A stretch of 55,553 nucleotides of DNA from positions 1 through 55,553 of the forward strand of contig JAFMDS010000008.1 of NCBI GenBank assembly GCA_017857175.1, given 5' to 3'. The stretch comes from Candidatus Nanopelagicales bacterium. Its GTDB lineage: Bacteria > Actinomycetota > Actinomycetes > S36-B12. Of this stretch, positions 42,787 to 51,119 are shown in pieces. The notes beneath the pieces are model-generated. The model searched no databases. It was given only the letters and a program-made list of their open reading frames with translations, and was not told the DNA's origin. The translations under genes were made by a program, and so were the position numbers. The first letter of the stretch is position 1; each line of letters opens with the position of its first letter.

Positions 42787-44595
42787 CTAGAAATTCACCA
42801 TGCGAGTCATTGCTGAGCGTTTGCCTTCAGGGCGTGAGTAGCCACCTGGGTCGGACACTGCCGAAAGTCGTTCGTTGACAACTCGGCGAATGTCAGAAAG
42901 TTGAACAGTTTCTTTGCCGCCACAATGGATGGGCATATGAGCTGGGGTACTGACCGAGACTAAACGCACTCCGTCAGTTTCTAACCACCGAAGCAGGTCA
43001 AATGTTTCCTCGGTGACTCCTGCAGGGGCTGGGTCTAACCCAGGAACAATGAACTCGGCGGTGGCAATAAGCGCGTCAATGTGAGGCATGGGGTCGAACC
43101 CGGGCTCAACGGTGCCAGCTGCGGCGAGCCGGCCAAAGCGAATAACGTGAATTTCCCAACCTCCATCGATGGTTGGCTGAGCCGCAACTACTTCACTTTG
43201 TGTCGACAACCAACGCAATCGATATGTGCGAAAAGACGCGTTCACATAATGACCAAGCGCTTCACGCCATGCGGCGGCTTCTTCGAATCGTTCCTCTTGT
43301 GAGAGTTTGTTCATGCGTTCGGTGATGTATTGGACCACTGGGCGTACATCACCGGACATGCACATGGCGGCCGAATTAACAACCAATGAGTAGACATCGC
43401 GGTCGTGGTCGCTGGTGCACGGGGCCGCGCACTTTCCGATTTCTGCACGAACACAACCGGGGATATTCGATTTCGGGCTGGTGGCAATTTTAAGTGTGCA
43501 GGTTCGAAGGTTCACGGTCTCATTGATGGCACTCATGGCCTGTTGGGCGGCGGCTCTCGACGTGAATGGGCCTATATACCGGGCACCTTGTGCTACATCA
43601 GCCTTGATTGTGTTAGTGATGATAATTCGAGGTGCAGGTTCCACTGTGAGTTTGAGCCAACTCACAGTGTCCGCCGCGCGTGACCTTCGGTTGTAGCGGG
43701 GCTGCTCGCTAACAATGAGCCGCAGTTCACGGATCTTGGCCTCAAGAATTGTGGCACAAACTATTGGGGTAACTCGCACAGCGATATTGATCATCTCGGA
43801 CATGCGCCGGCGGTTTTCACTCGCGGTGAAATAAGTGCGGACTCGATTCCGAATATTCTTTGAGGTGCCGATGTAAAGTGATTTCCCTTGGGGATCTTGA
43901 AAAATGTACACACCCGGCTTCGCTGGCAGACCATCGGCTAAATGCCGTTTGGTTCGCTGTACGTCACTAACACGACTGGTGAATGCGTTGAGGTCTTCAA
44001 GTGTGTGAACACCGTAGTCACCAAGACGTTCAAAAAGTCGATGTAATACGTCAGTTGTTGCGCGAGCGTCATCGAAAGCGCGATGTGTTGGTTGTATTTC
44101 CGTGTTAAAGAACTTGGCCAGGGTTCCGAGTTTGCAATTGCGCACCTCATCGCGGTGGAGCGCTAATCGCGCGATGCGCGCCGTGTCAATGACTCGATTG
44201 TTGGGCCATGGTAGATCGAATTTTGCGCAGGCTCCTTTGAGAAATCCAATGTCGTAGGGAGCGTTGTGCGCGACGAAAACACACTCACCTGAGAATTCCA
44301 AAAACATGCTGACCGCAATGTGGACATTGGGCGAGGCAGCCACCATGGAGTCATTAATGCCAGTAAGGGATGCGATGAAAGGCGGGATGGGGATTCCGGG
44401 ATTGACCAGGGTTGTGAATTCACCGATGATTTCGCCGCCACGAACTTTGACCGCGCCAATTTCAGTGATGCCCGCATCTACCGCGGCGCCGCCAGTTGTT
44501 TCCAAGTCAACAACTACAAATGTCAGGTCCGAGAGGGCTGAGCCCAAATCAGTCCACGACAATTGCGTGGCCTGACTGGACATGGGCATGGACAC
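42787..44595 (-). CDS. DEDD exonuclease fused to a UvrC-like GIY-YIG domain
   Basis: A 602-residue nuclease. The N-terminal DnaQ-type 3'-5' exonuclease has FVVVDLETTGG (ExoI, residues about 20-30), VFVAHNAPYDIGFL (ExoII) and HRAFDDARATTDVL (ExoIII). A GIY-YIG domain follows near residue 215 (KPGVYIFQDPQGKSLYIGTS). A UvrC-like middle region then follows with APCTSDHDRDVY and a UVR-like helix (MNKLSQEERFEEAAAWREAL). The RNase H-like C-terminal domain of UvrC is missing. Role in repair is inferred. The GTG at 44593-44595 is chosen because TACCGT lies 6 nt upstream; ATGs at 44589 and 44583 are alternatives. Confidence 0.88.
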   Translation of the reverse strand: MSMPMSSQATQLSWTDLGSALSDLTFVVVDLETTGGAAVDAGITEIGAVKVRGGEIIGEFTTLVNPGIPIPPFIASLTGINDSMVAASPNVHIAVSMFLEFSGECVFVAHNAPYDIGFLKGACAKFDLPWPNNRVIDTARIARLALHRDEVRNCKLGTLAKFFNTEIQPTHRAFDDARATTDVLHRLFERLGDYGVHTLEDLNAFTSRVSDVQRTKRHLADGLPAKPGVYIFQDPQGKSLYIGTSKNIRNRVRTYFTASENRRRMSEMINIAVRVTPIVCATILEAKIRELRLIVSEQPRYNRRSRAADTVSWLKLTVEPAPRIIITNTIKADVAQGARYIGPFTSRAAAQQAMSAINETVNLRTCTLKIATSPKSNIPGCVRAEIGKCAAPCTSDHDRDVYSLVVNSAAMCMSGDVRPVVQYITERMNKLSQEERFEEAAAWREALGHYVNASFRTYRLRWLSTQSEVVAAQPTIDGGWEIHVIRFGRLAAAGTVEPGFDPMPHIDALIATAEFIVPGLDPAPAGVTEETFDLLRWLETDGVRLVSVSTPAHMPIHCGGKETVQLSDIRRVVNERLSAVSDPGGYSRPEGKRSAMTRMVNF

Positions 44596-44601
44596 GGACC
44601 A

Positions 44602-44607
44602 ACGGTA
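44602..44607 (-). promoter_or_regulatory. -10 box of the DEDD/GIY-YIG gene, leaderless start
   Basis: TACCGT on the reverse strand ends 6 nt before the GTG at 44595. It is the basis for choosing that start. Confidence 0.45.
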
Positions 44608-44663
44608 AGCCCTATCCCTGACACGTGCCCGAGTCAGTGGGAAGTTATTGGAGTTGGACGCGA

Positions 44664-44669
44664 TAGCGT
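44664..44669 (+). promoter_or_regulatory. -10 box of the small zinc-ribbon gene, leaderless start
   Basis: TAGCGT lies 6 nt before the ATG at 44676. It is divergent from the box at 44602-44607. Confidence 0.5.
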
Positions 44670-44675
44670 TGGGAC

Positions 44676-44945
44676 ATGAATGAACTGCCCGACGCAAAGT
44701 CTCGCTTCCGCTGTGCTCACTGTGGGAACTTGACCCGCTTTGATGTCACCCGAACTGCAACCACCAATGAGTTTTGGCATGTTGATATGGCGGGCAATGT
44801 TCACATCGAGGAGACCACTGTCAAAGGTGAAGACGTATCTTCCGTTTCCTGCCGGTGGTGTGGAGCCTCGGATCGAATAGAGATTGTCCTCCGGCCTGAG
44901 TTTGGCGGACCTGACATGGAAGCTGCGGGAGACGGCGGGGTCTAG
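44676..44945 (+). CDS. Small zinc-ribbon-like protein, conserved in Actinobacteria
   Basis: An 89-residue protein with two CxxC pairs (FRCAHCGNLTRFDVTRT near residue 12 and VSCRWCGASDRIE near residue 57), which together could bind zinc. The middle FWHVDMAGNVHIEETTVKGE is a conserved-looking strand pair. It resembles a short actinobacterial protein family of unknown function that I recall beside DEDD/GIY-YIG genes. Divergent from the nuclease by 80 nt, which may mean joint control. Confidence 0.7.
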   Translation: MNELPDAKSRFRCAHCGNLTRFDVTRTATTNEFWHVDMAGNVHIEETTVKGEDVSSVSCRWCGASDRIEIVLRPEFGGPDMEAAGDGGV

Positions 44946-45002
44946 GCCCCGATTTGTGCACGGGCGCTACCCCACAAGGCGGTGAATGTCAGGGGTCTGA
45001 CT

Positions 45003-45008
45003 TAGCGT
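45003..45008 (+). promoter_or_regulatory. -10 box of the 64-residue gene, leaderless start
   Basis: TAGCGT lies 6 nt before the ATG at 45015, identical in sequence and spacing to the box before the zinc-ribbon gene. Confidence 0.5.
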
Positions 45009-45014
45009 ATTGCC

Positions 45015-45209
45015 ATGGTTATTGATTGCGGTACGTGTGAGGTCGCAGGGTTGGCCTGTCAGGACTGTGTTGTGTCCGTGCTCTTAGGGGTACCTGAAAT
45101 GCCCCTGAAGGCTGAGGTCTCTGACGAGCATGTGGGGGCGTTATCGGTTTTGGCTGACTCGGGACTTGTGCCCCCCTTGAGGCTGATTCCCTCACAAAAG
45201 ACGGGTTAA
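45015..45209 (+). CDS. Small cysteine-rich protein, conserved in Actinobacteria
   Basis: A 64-residue protein opening MVIDCGTCEVAGLACQDCVV, with two CxxC pairs in the first 18 residues, and ending VLADSGLVPPLRLIP. A family of this form, of unknown function, accompanies NlpC/P60 genes in Actinobacteria as I recall. The clustered cysteines suggest metal binding. It has its own leaderless-type promoter and precedes the NlpC/P60 gene by 175 nt. Confidence 0.7.
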   Translation: MVIDCGTCEVAGLACQDCVVSVLLGVPEMPLKAEVSDEHVGALSVLADSGLVPPLRLIPSQKTG

Positions 45210-45384
45210 AACCCCCAATATGGGGTCTCTGGGATGCAGATCGACATCAATCTGTTACCTTTTTGGGATATTTGGGAACGATGCCCCCTCAGACCACGTC
45301 AGAGGTGCATCTCTCCCCATTTGAGTTGAGATCTAACTCTCCAGCGAAGGCCGCTTGACCGAGCAAATCGACAGGAGGACGTGT

Positions 45385-46455
45385 ATGCGCAACCGTCACC
45401 TCCGTCGCGCCATCTCCAGCATTGGGATCGCAACAGGTGTTGCTGGACTCCTCGTTTCAGGTTTTGTCGTAGCTCCGAGTGCAGGTGCCGCAAATCTTCA
45501 GCAAGTGCGCATGCAGGTCATGGATCTCCAGGGTAAGGCTGAAGCGGCCACGGAACGCTATAACGATGCTAGAAACCGCCTTGGCAGCATTCAAAAGGAG
45601 TTAGACACTCTCAAGGCCAAAGTTAAGCGGGAGCGCAAGGAACTCAACCAAATCATGGGTTCGGTCGATGATCTCGCCCGCGCCACCTACACATCGGGTG
45701 GTATTGATTCTTCACTTCAGATCCTCTTAGCCGAGGACCCCAATGAATTCCTGTCCCAAGCAGCAGCACTCGATCAGGTGCAAAAAGGCCAAGCTGCTGC
45801 CATTCGCTCAACGCAGACCACGCGATTGAGGCTGGCCCAAACTGAAGCAGCACTTCTTGACAAGGAAACTACTGCAAAGAAAATCCGCAGTGAGATGGGC
45901 GACGCCAAATCGGAGGCAAATAACCGCCTTCGTGAGGCTCAAGCGGTCCTTGCCGGACTTGAAGCGGCTGAGCGTCGGCGTATTGCCCAAATGGCGGCAG
46001 ATGAGCGAGCCGCGGCCTTGGCCGCAGCTCGAGCTGCTTCTCAGGCGATCAGTTCAGGGAGTTCATCGACAGGCGGTGGTTTCACCGGTGGCGGGCGAGT
46101 TGCTCGAGTACTCCAATACGCGCTGTCGCAGGTGGGAGACCGCTATGTGGCCGCTGCCAGCGGGCCAAGTTCCTTTGATTGTTCAGGTTTGACCATGGCC
46201 GCCTGGCGCCAAGCGGGCGTTTCGCTTCCACATTACAGTCGTTCTCAGTACAGCAGCACCCGACGAATTCCATTGAGCCAGGCACAACCCGGTGACCTAG
46301 TTTTCTACTTCGGTAGCGGGGCCCACCATGTTGGTCTCTACATCGGTGGCGGAAAAATGGTCCACGCGGCCAACCCCAGTAGCGGTGTGATTGTCTCCAA
46401 CATCTTGGGGCCCTGGTACAACACACGCTTTAGCGGCATTGGTCGTGTGGGTTAA
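45385..46455 (+). CDS. Secreted NlpC/P60 peptidoglycan endopeptidase with coiled coil
   Basis: A 356-residue exported hydrolase. The signal peptide (ATGVAGLLVSGFVVAPSAGA) is followed by a coiled coil of about 200 residues (QVRMQVMDLQGKAEAATERY onward), then a Ser/Gly linker. The C-terminal NlpC/P60 domain has the catalytic Cys in SFDCSGLTMAAW and His in GAHHVGLYIGGG. The coiled coil resembles RipA/RipC-type proteins, where it controls access to the active site. The ATG at 45385 has AGGAGG 7 nt upstream; a TTG at 45355 is rejected. I looked for the c-di-AMP riboswitch often found before such genes and did not see it. Confidence 0.92.
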   Translation: MRNRHLRRAISSIGIATGVAGLLVSGFVVAPSAGAANLQQVRMQVMDLQGKAEAATERYNDARNRLGSIQKELDTLKAKVKRERKELNQIMGSVDDLARATYTSGGIDSSLQILLAEDPNEFLSQAAALDQVQKGQAAAIRSTQTTRLRLAQTEAALLDKETTAKKIRSEMGDAKSEANNRLREAQAVLAGLEAAERRRIAQMAADERAAALAAARAASQAISSGSSSTGGGFTGGGRVARVLQYALSQVGDRYVAAASGPSSFDCSGLTMAAWRQAGVSLPHYSRSQYSSTRRIPLSQAQPGDLVFYFGSGAHHVGLYIGGGKMVHAANPSSGVIVSNILGPWYNTRFSGIGRVG

Positions 46456-46479
46456 TAAAAATTCGTTTTGAGCAAAAGA

Positions 46480-46510
46480 AACTGGGCAAACCCTGAGGGT
46501 TTGCCCAGTT
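46480..46510. terminator. Bidirectional terminator between the NlpC/P60 and acyl-CoA ligase genes
   Basis: A perfect 14-bp stem AACTGGGCAAACCC/GGGTTTGCCCAGTT with a 3-nt loop sits in the 72-nt gap between convergent genes. It is the strongest hairpin in the window. Confidence 0.85.
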
Positions 46511-46527
46511 CGTATTCTTGAGGTCTG

Positions 46528-48324
46528 CTAGTTGTAAAGAGCGAAGATCTCAGCCTCATGGTCTTTCATGACCACATTGCGCTTGAGTTTCATTGAAGGG
46601 GTCATTTGGCCGTCCTCCTCAGTCCAATCAATGGGCAGAACCGTGAACTTTTTAATCGCCTCTGCATTGGAAACCGCTTTATTGGCTCCATCAACTGCCC
46701 CTTGAATTTCAGCCAGGAGAACCTCGTCACTTACCAAGTCTGCGATCGGGGTGTCCTCGGCACGACCCTGTTGCTTGAGCCATGCAGGGATGGCCTCCGG
46801 GTCAAGGGTGACAAGAGCGGCGATAAACGGTTGGGCATCTCCCACGACCATGCACTGGCTAACGAGATAGTTGGACCTCAGTCGATCTTCTAGGACAGCG
46901 GGAGCGACGTTCTTACCGCCGGAAGTCACGAGAAGTTCCTTTTTGCGACCGGTAATCCGGACAAAGCCACGATCGTCAATTTCACCGATGTCGCCCGAAT
47001 GGAACCAGCCATCGGCTTCAAGAACCTCTGCTGAGGCTGCTGGGTTATTCCAGTAGCCAGCGAATATTTGATCACCCGCGAGGAGGAGTTCGCCGTCTTC
47101 GGCGACCTTGACACTCGCACCAGGGAATGGTTGGCCAACGGAACCAATCGTCAATGCATTGGGTCGGTTGACCGTTGTTGATGCAGCGGTCTCAGTCAAC
47201 CCGTATCCCTCAAGGATTGTTACACCGATGCCGCGGAAGAAGTGACCGAGGCGAGACCCCAGTGGAGCGCCACCTGAGACGGCCCATTCGATCTTGCCGC
47301 CCATGGCAGCACGGATTTTGCTGTAGACCAACTTGTCAAAGATGGCGTGTTTGATTTTCAAGCCGATTCCTGCGCCACCCTCATCGAGTGCTTCGCTGTA
47401 TTCGATTGCCACCTTGGTTGCACTCTCAAAGATGTTGCCTTTGCCGCCCGCTATGGCCTTCTGTTGAGATGAGTTAAAAATCTTTTCAAAAACGCGAGGC
47501 ACGGAAAGTACAAATGTTGGCTGGAAACTCCCGAGAAGAGGGAGGAGTTCCTTGACGTCTGGGGCATGGCCCATGCGGACGCGAGCACGGACACAACCCA
47601 GTTGAATTGTGCGACCGAATACGTGAGCTATGGGCAGGAACAACAGAGTGGATGAATTGGGACTCAAGAATACGTCGGAGAGACCTTGAACAATATTGTC
47701 CACTTCAAACATGAAGTTCTTGTGCGTGAGCATGCAGCCTTTGGGGCGCCCAGTTGTGCCCGAGGTGTAAATGATGGTGGCAATAGTCTCCGGTTGTAGC
47801 GAGATGCGACGTGCCTCCAGCTCGGAGTCGGAGACATCGACTCCCGCACTCGAGAGCGTGTCAATTGCGCCCTCATCAAAAACCCAAACGTGTGTGACGT
47901 CAGGTAGATCGACAGCTACTTCATCAAAAACTTCTTTATTTGAATGTCGCTCACAGAAGAGTGCTACGGCATTCGAATCGGACAAAATCCATTGAACCTG
48001 CTCAGCCGATGAGGTTTCATAAACGGGGACGCTGATGCAGCCAGCCCACCAAATGGCGTAATCGACCAAGGTCCATTCGTATCGAGTGCGCGACATGACG
48101 GCAATGCGATCGCCGGCTTGAATTCCACTGGCGATGATTCCCTTGGCCACGGCTTTGACCTGTGACAGGAACTCTTCCGTGGAGACCCCGACCCAAGCAT
48201 CCCCGCGGGGAATCGAGAACACAATTTGGCCGGGATTTGTCGCGGCATTTTCCAAGACGTGGTCCGTCAGGTTGCCTGAGGTGGGGGCGGGCACGATTGC
48301 CGGGATACTGAACTCCTTGAGCAT
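46528..48324 (-). CDS. Long-chain fatty acid--CoA ligase (FadD15-like)
   Basis: A 598-residue AMP-forming acyl-CoA synthetase. The P-loop-like motif A3 is IIYTSGTTGRPKGCMLTHKN near residue 190, motif A5 is GYGLTETAAS near residue 375, and the hinge region is GWFHSGDIGEIDDRGFVRIT, followed by GRKKELLVTSGGKNVAP. It activates fatty acids for degradation or lipid synthesis. The ATG at 48322-48324 has AAAGG 9 nt upstream. The ribosome site overlaps the perfect palindrome at 48337-48350, suggesting repression by a fatty-acid-responsive regulator. Confidence 0.92.
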   Translation of the reverse strand: MLKEFSIPAIVPAPTSGNLTDHVLENAATNPGQIVFSIPRGDAWVGVSTEEFLSQVKAVAKGIIASGIQAGDRIAVMSRTRYEWTLVDYAIWWAGCISVPVYETSSAEQVQWILSDSNAVALFCERHSNKEVFDEVAVDLPDVTHVWVFDEGAIDTLSSAGVDVSDSELEARRISLQPETIATIIYTSGTTGRPKGCMLTHKNFMFEVDNIVQGLSDVFLSPNSSTLLFLPIAHVFGRTIQLGCVRARVRMGHAPDVKELLPLLGSFQPTFVLSVPRVFEKIFNSSQQKAIAGGKGNIFESATKVAIEYSEALDEGGAGIGLKIKHAIFDKLVYSKIRAAMGGKIEWAVSGGAPLGSRLGHFFRGIGVTILEGYGLTETAASTTVNRPNALTIGSVGQPFPGASVKVAEDGELLLAGDQIFAGYWNNPAASAEVLEADGWFHSGDIGEIDDRGFVRITGRKKELLVTSGGKNVAPAVLEDRLRSNYLVSQCMVVGDAQPFIAALVTLDPEAIPAWLKQQGRAEDTPIADLVSDEVLLAEIQGAVDGANKAVSNAEAIKKFTVLPIDWTEEDGQMTPSMKLKRNVVMKDHEAEIFALYN

Positions 48325-48336
48325 GGCGACGATACC

Positions 48337-48350
48337 TTTCGCTAGCGAAA
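48337..48350. promoter_or_regulatory. Perfect 14-bp palindrome at the acyl-CoA ligase start, candidate operator
   Basis: TTTCGCTAGCGAAA is a perfect inverted repeat without spacer, 12 nt upstream of the fadD-like ATG. It touches the ribosome site. TetR-type regulators of fatty acid genes use short palindromes of this kind, but the regulator is not in the window. Confidence 0.5.
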
Positions 48351-48487
48351 TCGGGGACGCAAGTCATGGGGACAAGTCCACTTACGAGATCTGTTTGTAT
48401 GGGGGCTACTTATTGGCCTACGGTACGCGAATTCCTAGTAATTGGCTAGGGATCTTTACTGAGGAATTTCACCGCGATCACAGGGGT

Positions 48488-48493
48488 TATCGT
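48488..48493 (+). promoter_or_regulatory. -10 box of the first SRPBCC gene, leaderless start
   Basis: TATCGT lies 6 nt before the ATG at 48500 and supports that start over longer in-frame extensions. Confidence 0.5.
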
Positions 48494-48499
48494 TCTTCC

Positions 48500-48931
48500 A
48501 TGAGCGGTATGACCCAGGTGGCCATTGACATCGCCGATGACACCTACATTGTTGCCAATATTTCGCGGGTTTCTGCAGTTTTTCGTGATGAAGCGCGTTG
48601 GCGAACGTGGTGGCCTGATCGACTCTTGACCGTCTACAACGATAGAGGTGAAAAAGGCCTTCGCTGGACGGTAACGGGTGAATTCATTGGCTCGTCTGAA
48701 GTTTGGCTGGAGCAAGCCCATGCTGGTGTGATCGTGCACTACTACCTACGCGTTGACCCAACGGTGGAGGGCAGCACCACTCAACGCCGTGAGTTCACGG
48801 GTTCTCCTCGCGCTCAAAGGTATGTTTCGAAAATTCGCCACAGGCAAGTGACTTCGTGGAAAAAAATCATTTGGCAAATTAAAGATGACCTCGAATTGGG
48901 CGCCAATCATTCGCGTCCCGGAGTTGCGTGA
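48500..48931 (+). CDS. SRPBCC superfamily protein (polyketide cyclase-like)
   Basis: A 143-residue protein whose start (MSGMTQVAIDIADDTYIVAN, then ISRVSAVFRDEARWRTWWPD) fits the helix-grip fold with its hydrophobic ligand cavity. The C-terminal helix is RQVTSWKKIIWQIKDDLE. Ligand unknown. It is coupled to the metallophosphoesterase gene, whose GTG overlaps its TGA. A second SRPBCC gene lies two genes on (49746). Similar gene sets precede glk in Streptomyces, from memory. Confidence 0.7.
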   Translation: MSGMTQVAIDIADDTYIVANISRVSAVFRDEARWRTWWPDRLLTVYNDRGEKGLRWTVTGEFIGSSEVWLEQAHAGVIVHYYLRVDPTVEGSTTQRREFTGSPRAQRYVSKIRHRQVTSWKKIIWQIKDDLELGANHSRPGVA

Positions 48932-49713
48932 GTGTGCGCGTCCATATTGCGAGTGACGTACACGGTGCGACCAAGGCGATAAGTGCGGCTGCGCAAGGCA
49001 GTGACGTCTTCGTGTGTCTCGGAGACTTAATATTGTTTCTCGATTACGACGATCCGGGTCATGGAATATATGCGGATCTTTTTGGCGAGGATTACGCCCG
49101 TACTTATATTGAATTACGCACCGCGAATAAATTTGATGAGGCCCGAGAGTTCAGTGCGAATGCATGGCAAGGCATTGGGGTATCTAGTCAAGATCAGCGG
49201 TGGGGCGTGCTCCAGCAAAAGGTGCGTGAGCAGTACGAGATCATGTTTGAGGCGATGCCTGCCCCTGCGATTCTTACCTATGGCAATGTGGATGTGCCGG
49301 CGCTCTGGCCGGAATTCATCAAAACAGAACACCGCGTCCTTGACGGAGAGGTCATCGAGATGGACGGCAAGCGTTGGGGCTTTCTGGGCGGAGGGTTGGT
49401 GAGTCCCATGCGCACACCATATGAATTGACTCCTGAGGAGTATGCAACCAAGTTGCAAGCGATGGGGCAGGTGGATGTTCTATTCACGCATATTCCTCCG
49501 AGACATGAGCTCCTCAATTACGACACCGTGGCCCGGCGATTTGAGGTGGGAAGTTCAGCACTGACGGAATACATCGTTGAATACCAGCCTAAGTATCACT
49601 TTTTTGGTCACGTGCACCAACCATTGCGTTCCAGAGTCCGAATGGGGAAAACTGAATGCATCAATGTGGGGCATTTTCACGGTCGCCAAACACCATTCGT
49701 GATAGATCTCTAA
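48928..49713 (+). CDS. Calcineurin-like metallophosphoesterase
   Basis: A 261-residue phosphoesterase with the full motif set. Residues HIASDVHGATKA (DxH) are near the start, followed by CLGDLILFLDYDD (GDxx), YGNVD (GNxD near residue 115), FTHIPPRHE, and FGHVHQPLRS (GHxH near residue 230). Two metal ions are expected. Substrate cannot be told. The GTG start overlaps the previous gene's stop (GTGA). Confidence 0.88.
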   Translation: MSVRVHIASDVHGATKAISAAAQGSDVFVCLGDLILFLDYDDPGHGIYADLFGEDYARTYIELRTANKFDEAREFSANAWQGIGVSSQDQRWGVLQQKVREQYEIMFEAMPAPAILTYGNVDVPALWPEFIKTEHRVLDGEVIEMDGKRWGFLGGGLVSPMRTPYELTPEEYATKLQAMGQVDVLFTHIPPRHELLNYDTVARRFEVGSSALTEYIVEYQPKYHFFGHVHQPLRSRVRMGKTECINVGHFHGRQTPFVIDL

Positions 49714-49733
49714 TGGCAAAGATTGATTAGGAG

Positions 49734-49739
49734 TACGGT
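49734..49739 (+). promoter_or_regulatory. -10 box of the second SRPBCC gene, leaderless start
   Basis: TACGGT lies 6 nt before the ATG at 49746, so this gene can be transcribed separately from the two before it. Confidence 0.45.
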
Positions 49740-49745
49740 TGGCTC

Positions 49746-50195
49746 ATGGCTGAACAAACCCAATCAAGTATTTCGATAGACGCCACGCCTGAACGCATCA
49801 TGCAGGTTATTGCCGACCTTGAGGCGTACCCCCAATGGAGCGATGGAATTACGTCGGTCACTATTTTGAGTAAATTCGAAGACGATGATCGTCCCGCTGA
49901 TGCGCGCTTCACTTTGGCATCGGGCCCGATAAAGGACACCTACGAATTGGAATACGACTGGACTGGCAACAGCAAGGTCACATGGACGCTCACCAAAGCT
50001 GAAATGTTGACGGCAATGGACGGTGAGTATGAACTCTCGGATAACGGTGATGGAACGACCACAGTTCATTATCGACTTTCGGTTGACGTCAAAATCCCCA
50101 TGATTGGCATGCTCAAGCGCAAAGCGGAAAAAGTAATTGTCGATACTGCACTTAAGGGACTAAAGCAGCGCGTCGAATCCGGAGCTTCAGCTTAA
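49746..50195 (+). CDS. SRPBCC superfamily protein
   Basis: A 149-residue helix-grip protein beginning MAEQTQSSISIDATPERIMQ, then VIADLEAYPQWSDGITSVTI. It ends with the long helix IGMLKRKAEKVIVDTALKGL. The ADLEAYPQW block is characteristic of actinobacterial SRPBCC proteins encoded near glk. Ligand unknown. It precedes the ArsA-like gene by 9 nt. Confidence 0.8.
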   Translation: MAEQTQSSISIDATPERIMQVIADLEAYPQWSDGITSVTILSKFEDDDRPADARFTLASGPIKDTYELEYDWTGNSKVTWTLTKAEMLTAMDGEYELSDNGDGTTTVHYRLSVDVKIPMIGMLKRKAEKVIVDTALKGLKQRVESGASA

Positions 50196-50204
50196 GCATT
50201 CATC

Positions 50205-51119
50205 ATGGGTATACGATTTCTCTGCGGCGCAGCGGCCCACGAATTAGGGTTGAGTTCAACTTCAGCGGAACGTTCGCAAATTCCTAGAGCCTTGAAGCAT
50301 TTTTTTTCTGCTTTACATGCGAAAAATGATTTTGCGCAGCCTAGTCTTGATGTCGTCGACAACCTATCCTTGTTCTCAAATTTTCAGAGGTTTCCAGGGG
50401 ATCAATCCTCAGAACTCGTTGAATGGCAATCACTCTCGGGGTTAGTCGGTGCAATTTCAGATCTTGATGCACTTCAGCAATTCTTAAATCAAATTGATTC
50501 ACCATCCTTTGCCATGTGGTGCGGCACTCACCAGTCTGAGGCTCGGACTGCGTTGTTGGAGTTACAAGCCGAGGTGAACAAAACACTTACTGCGCTCCGA
50601 TCCGAGTCCACAAGTGTGATCTCAGTCATTGGGGCTTCGCACTTTTGTGTCGATCGGGAACGGCTCAACATTCAACAGGCAGGTTTGTTGGGATTACGCG
50701 TTGACCAAGTTATCTTGGTATCAGATTCGTTGGTGAACTCCCGTAAGCAAGAGGCGTGGATTAAGAAACTCAGAAGAGCAGGCGCGGGCTCAATCGCGGT
50801 CATCCATGCACCCGAGCTTGGCAAATACTCCAAGAAAATTGACAAGAGGACGCGTCGTGGCAAATGTCTTGTCCCAGGAGACGTTACAGACGCTGGTGAC
50901 GGAAACTACGTGTATTCCTTGATCATGAAGCGCGCGAAAAGAATGCCTCTTGACGTTGGTGTTTTGGGCAACGTCCTCATTATTGACTTGCAAGGGGTCC
51001 GCCGATCCATCGAGTTGCCAGCGGCGTGTTCACGAATGACAGCTGAGCGTGTGCATCTCGATGGCCAAGGAATCTCGATTCACCTGAGCGCGAAGAGGAA
51101 CTTATGGCCAACAATGTAA
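50205..51119 (+). CDS. ArsA/GET3-like protein lacking the P-loop
   Basis: A 304-residue protein. The segment TSVISVIGASHFCVDRERLN, then IQQAGLLGLRVDQVILVSDS, matches the region of ArsA-type ATPases that reads ..P..l.v.E..R....L...g..vd.vvvNrv. The tail VLIIDLQGVRRSIELPAACS, then RMTAERVHLDGQGISIHL, matches the ArsA C-terminal beta domain. The N-terminus (MGIRFLCGAAAHELGLSSTS) has no GKGGVGKT-type Walker A, and no upstream in-frame extension restores it. It is therefore probably a non-hydrolysing paralog. An ArsA-family gene occupies this place in related genomes, from memory. Confidence 0.6.
   Translation: MGIRFLCGAAAHELGLSSTSAERSQIPRALKHFFSALHAKNDFAQPSLDVVDNLSLFSNFQRFPGDQSSELVEWQSLSGLVGAISDLDALQQFLNQIDSPSFAMWCGTHQSEARTALLELQAEVNKTLTALRSESTSVISVIGASHFCVDRERLNIQQAGLLGLRVDQVILVSDSLVNSRKQEAWIKKLRRAGAGSIAVIHAPELGKYSKKIDKRTRRGKCLVPGDVTDAGDGNYVYSLIMKRAKRMPLDVGVLGNVLIIDLQGVRRSIELPAACSRMTAERVHLDGQGISIHLSAKRNLWPTM

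Noticed and set aside
44596-44697. N-terminal extension of the DEDD/GIY-YIG nuclease
   Set aside because: It would overlap the divergent zinc-ribbon gene and its promoter. Its residues do not look like protein, and a promoter box lies inside it.
45210-45384. c-di-AMP (ydaO) riboswitch before the NlpC/P60 gene
   Set aside because: Such genes often carry one in Actinobacteria, but none of its conserved blocks could be found in these 175 nt.
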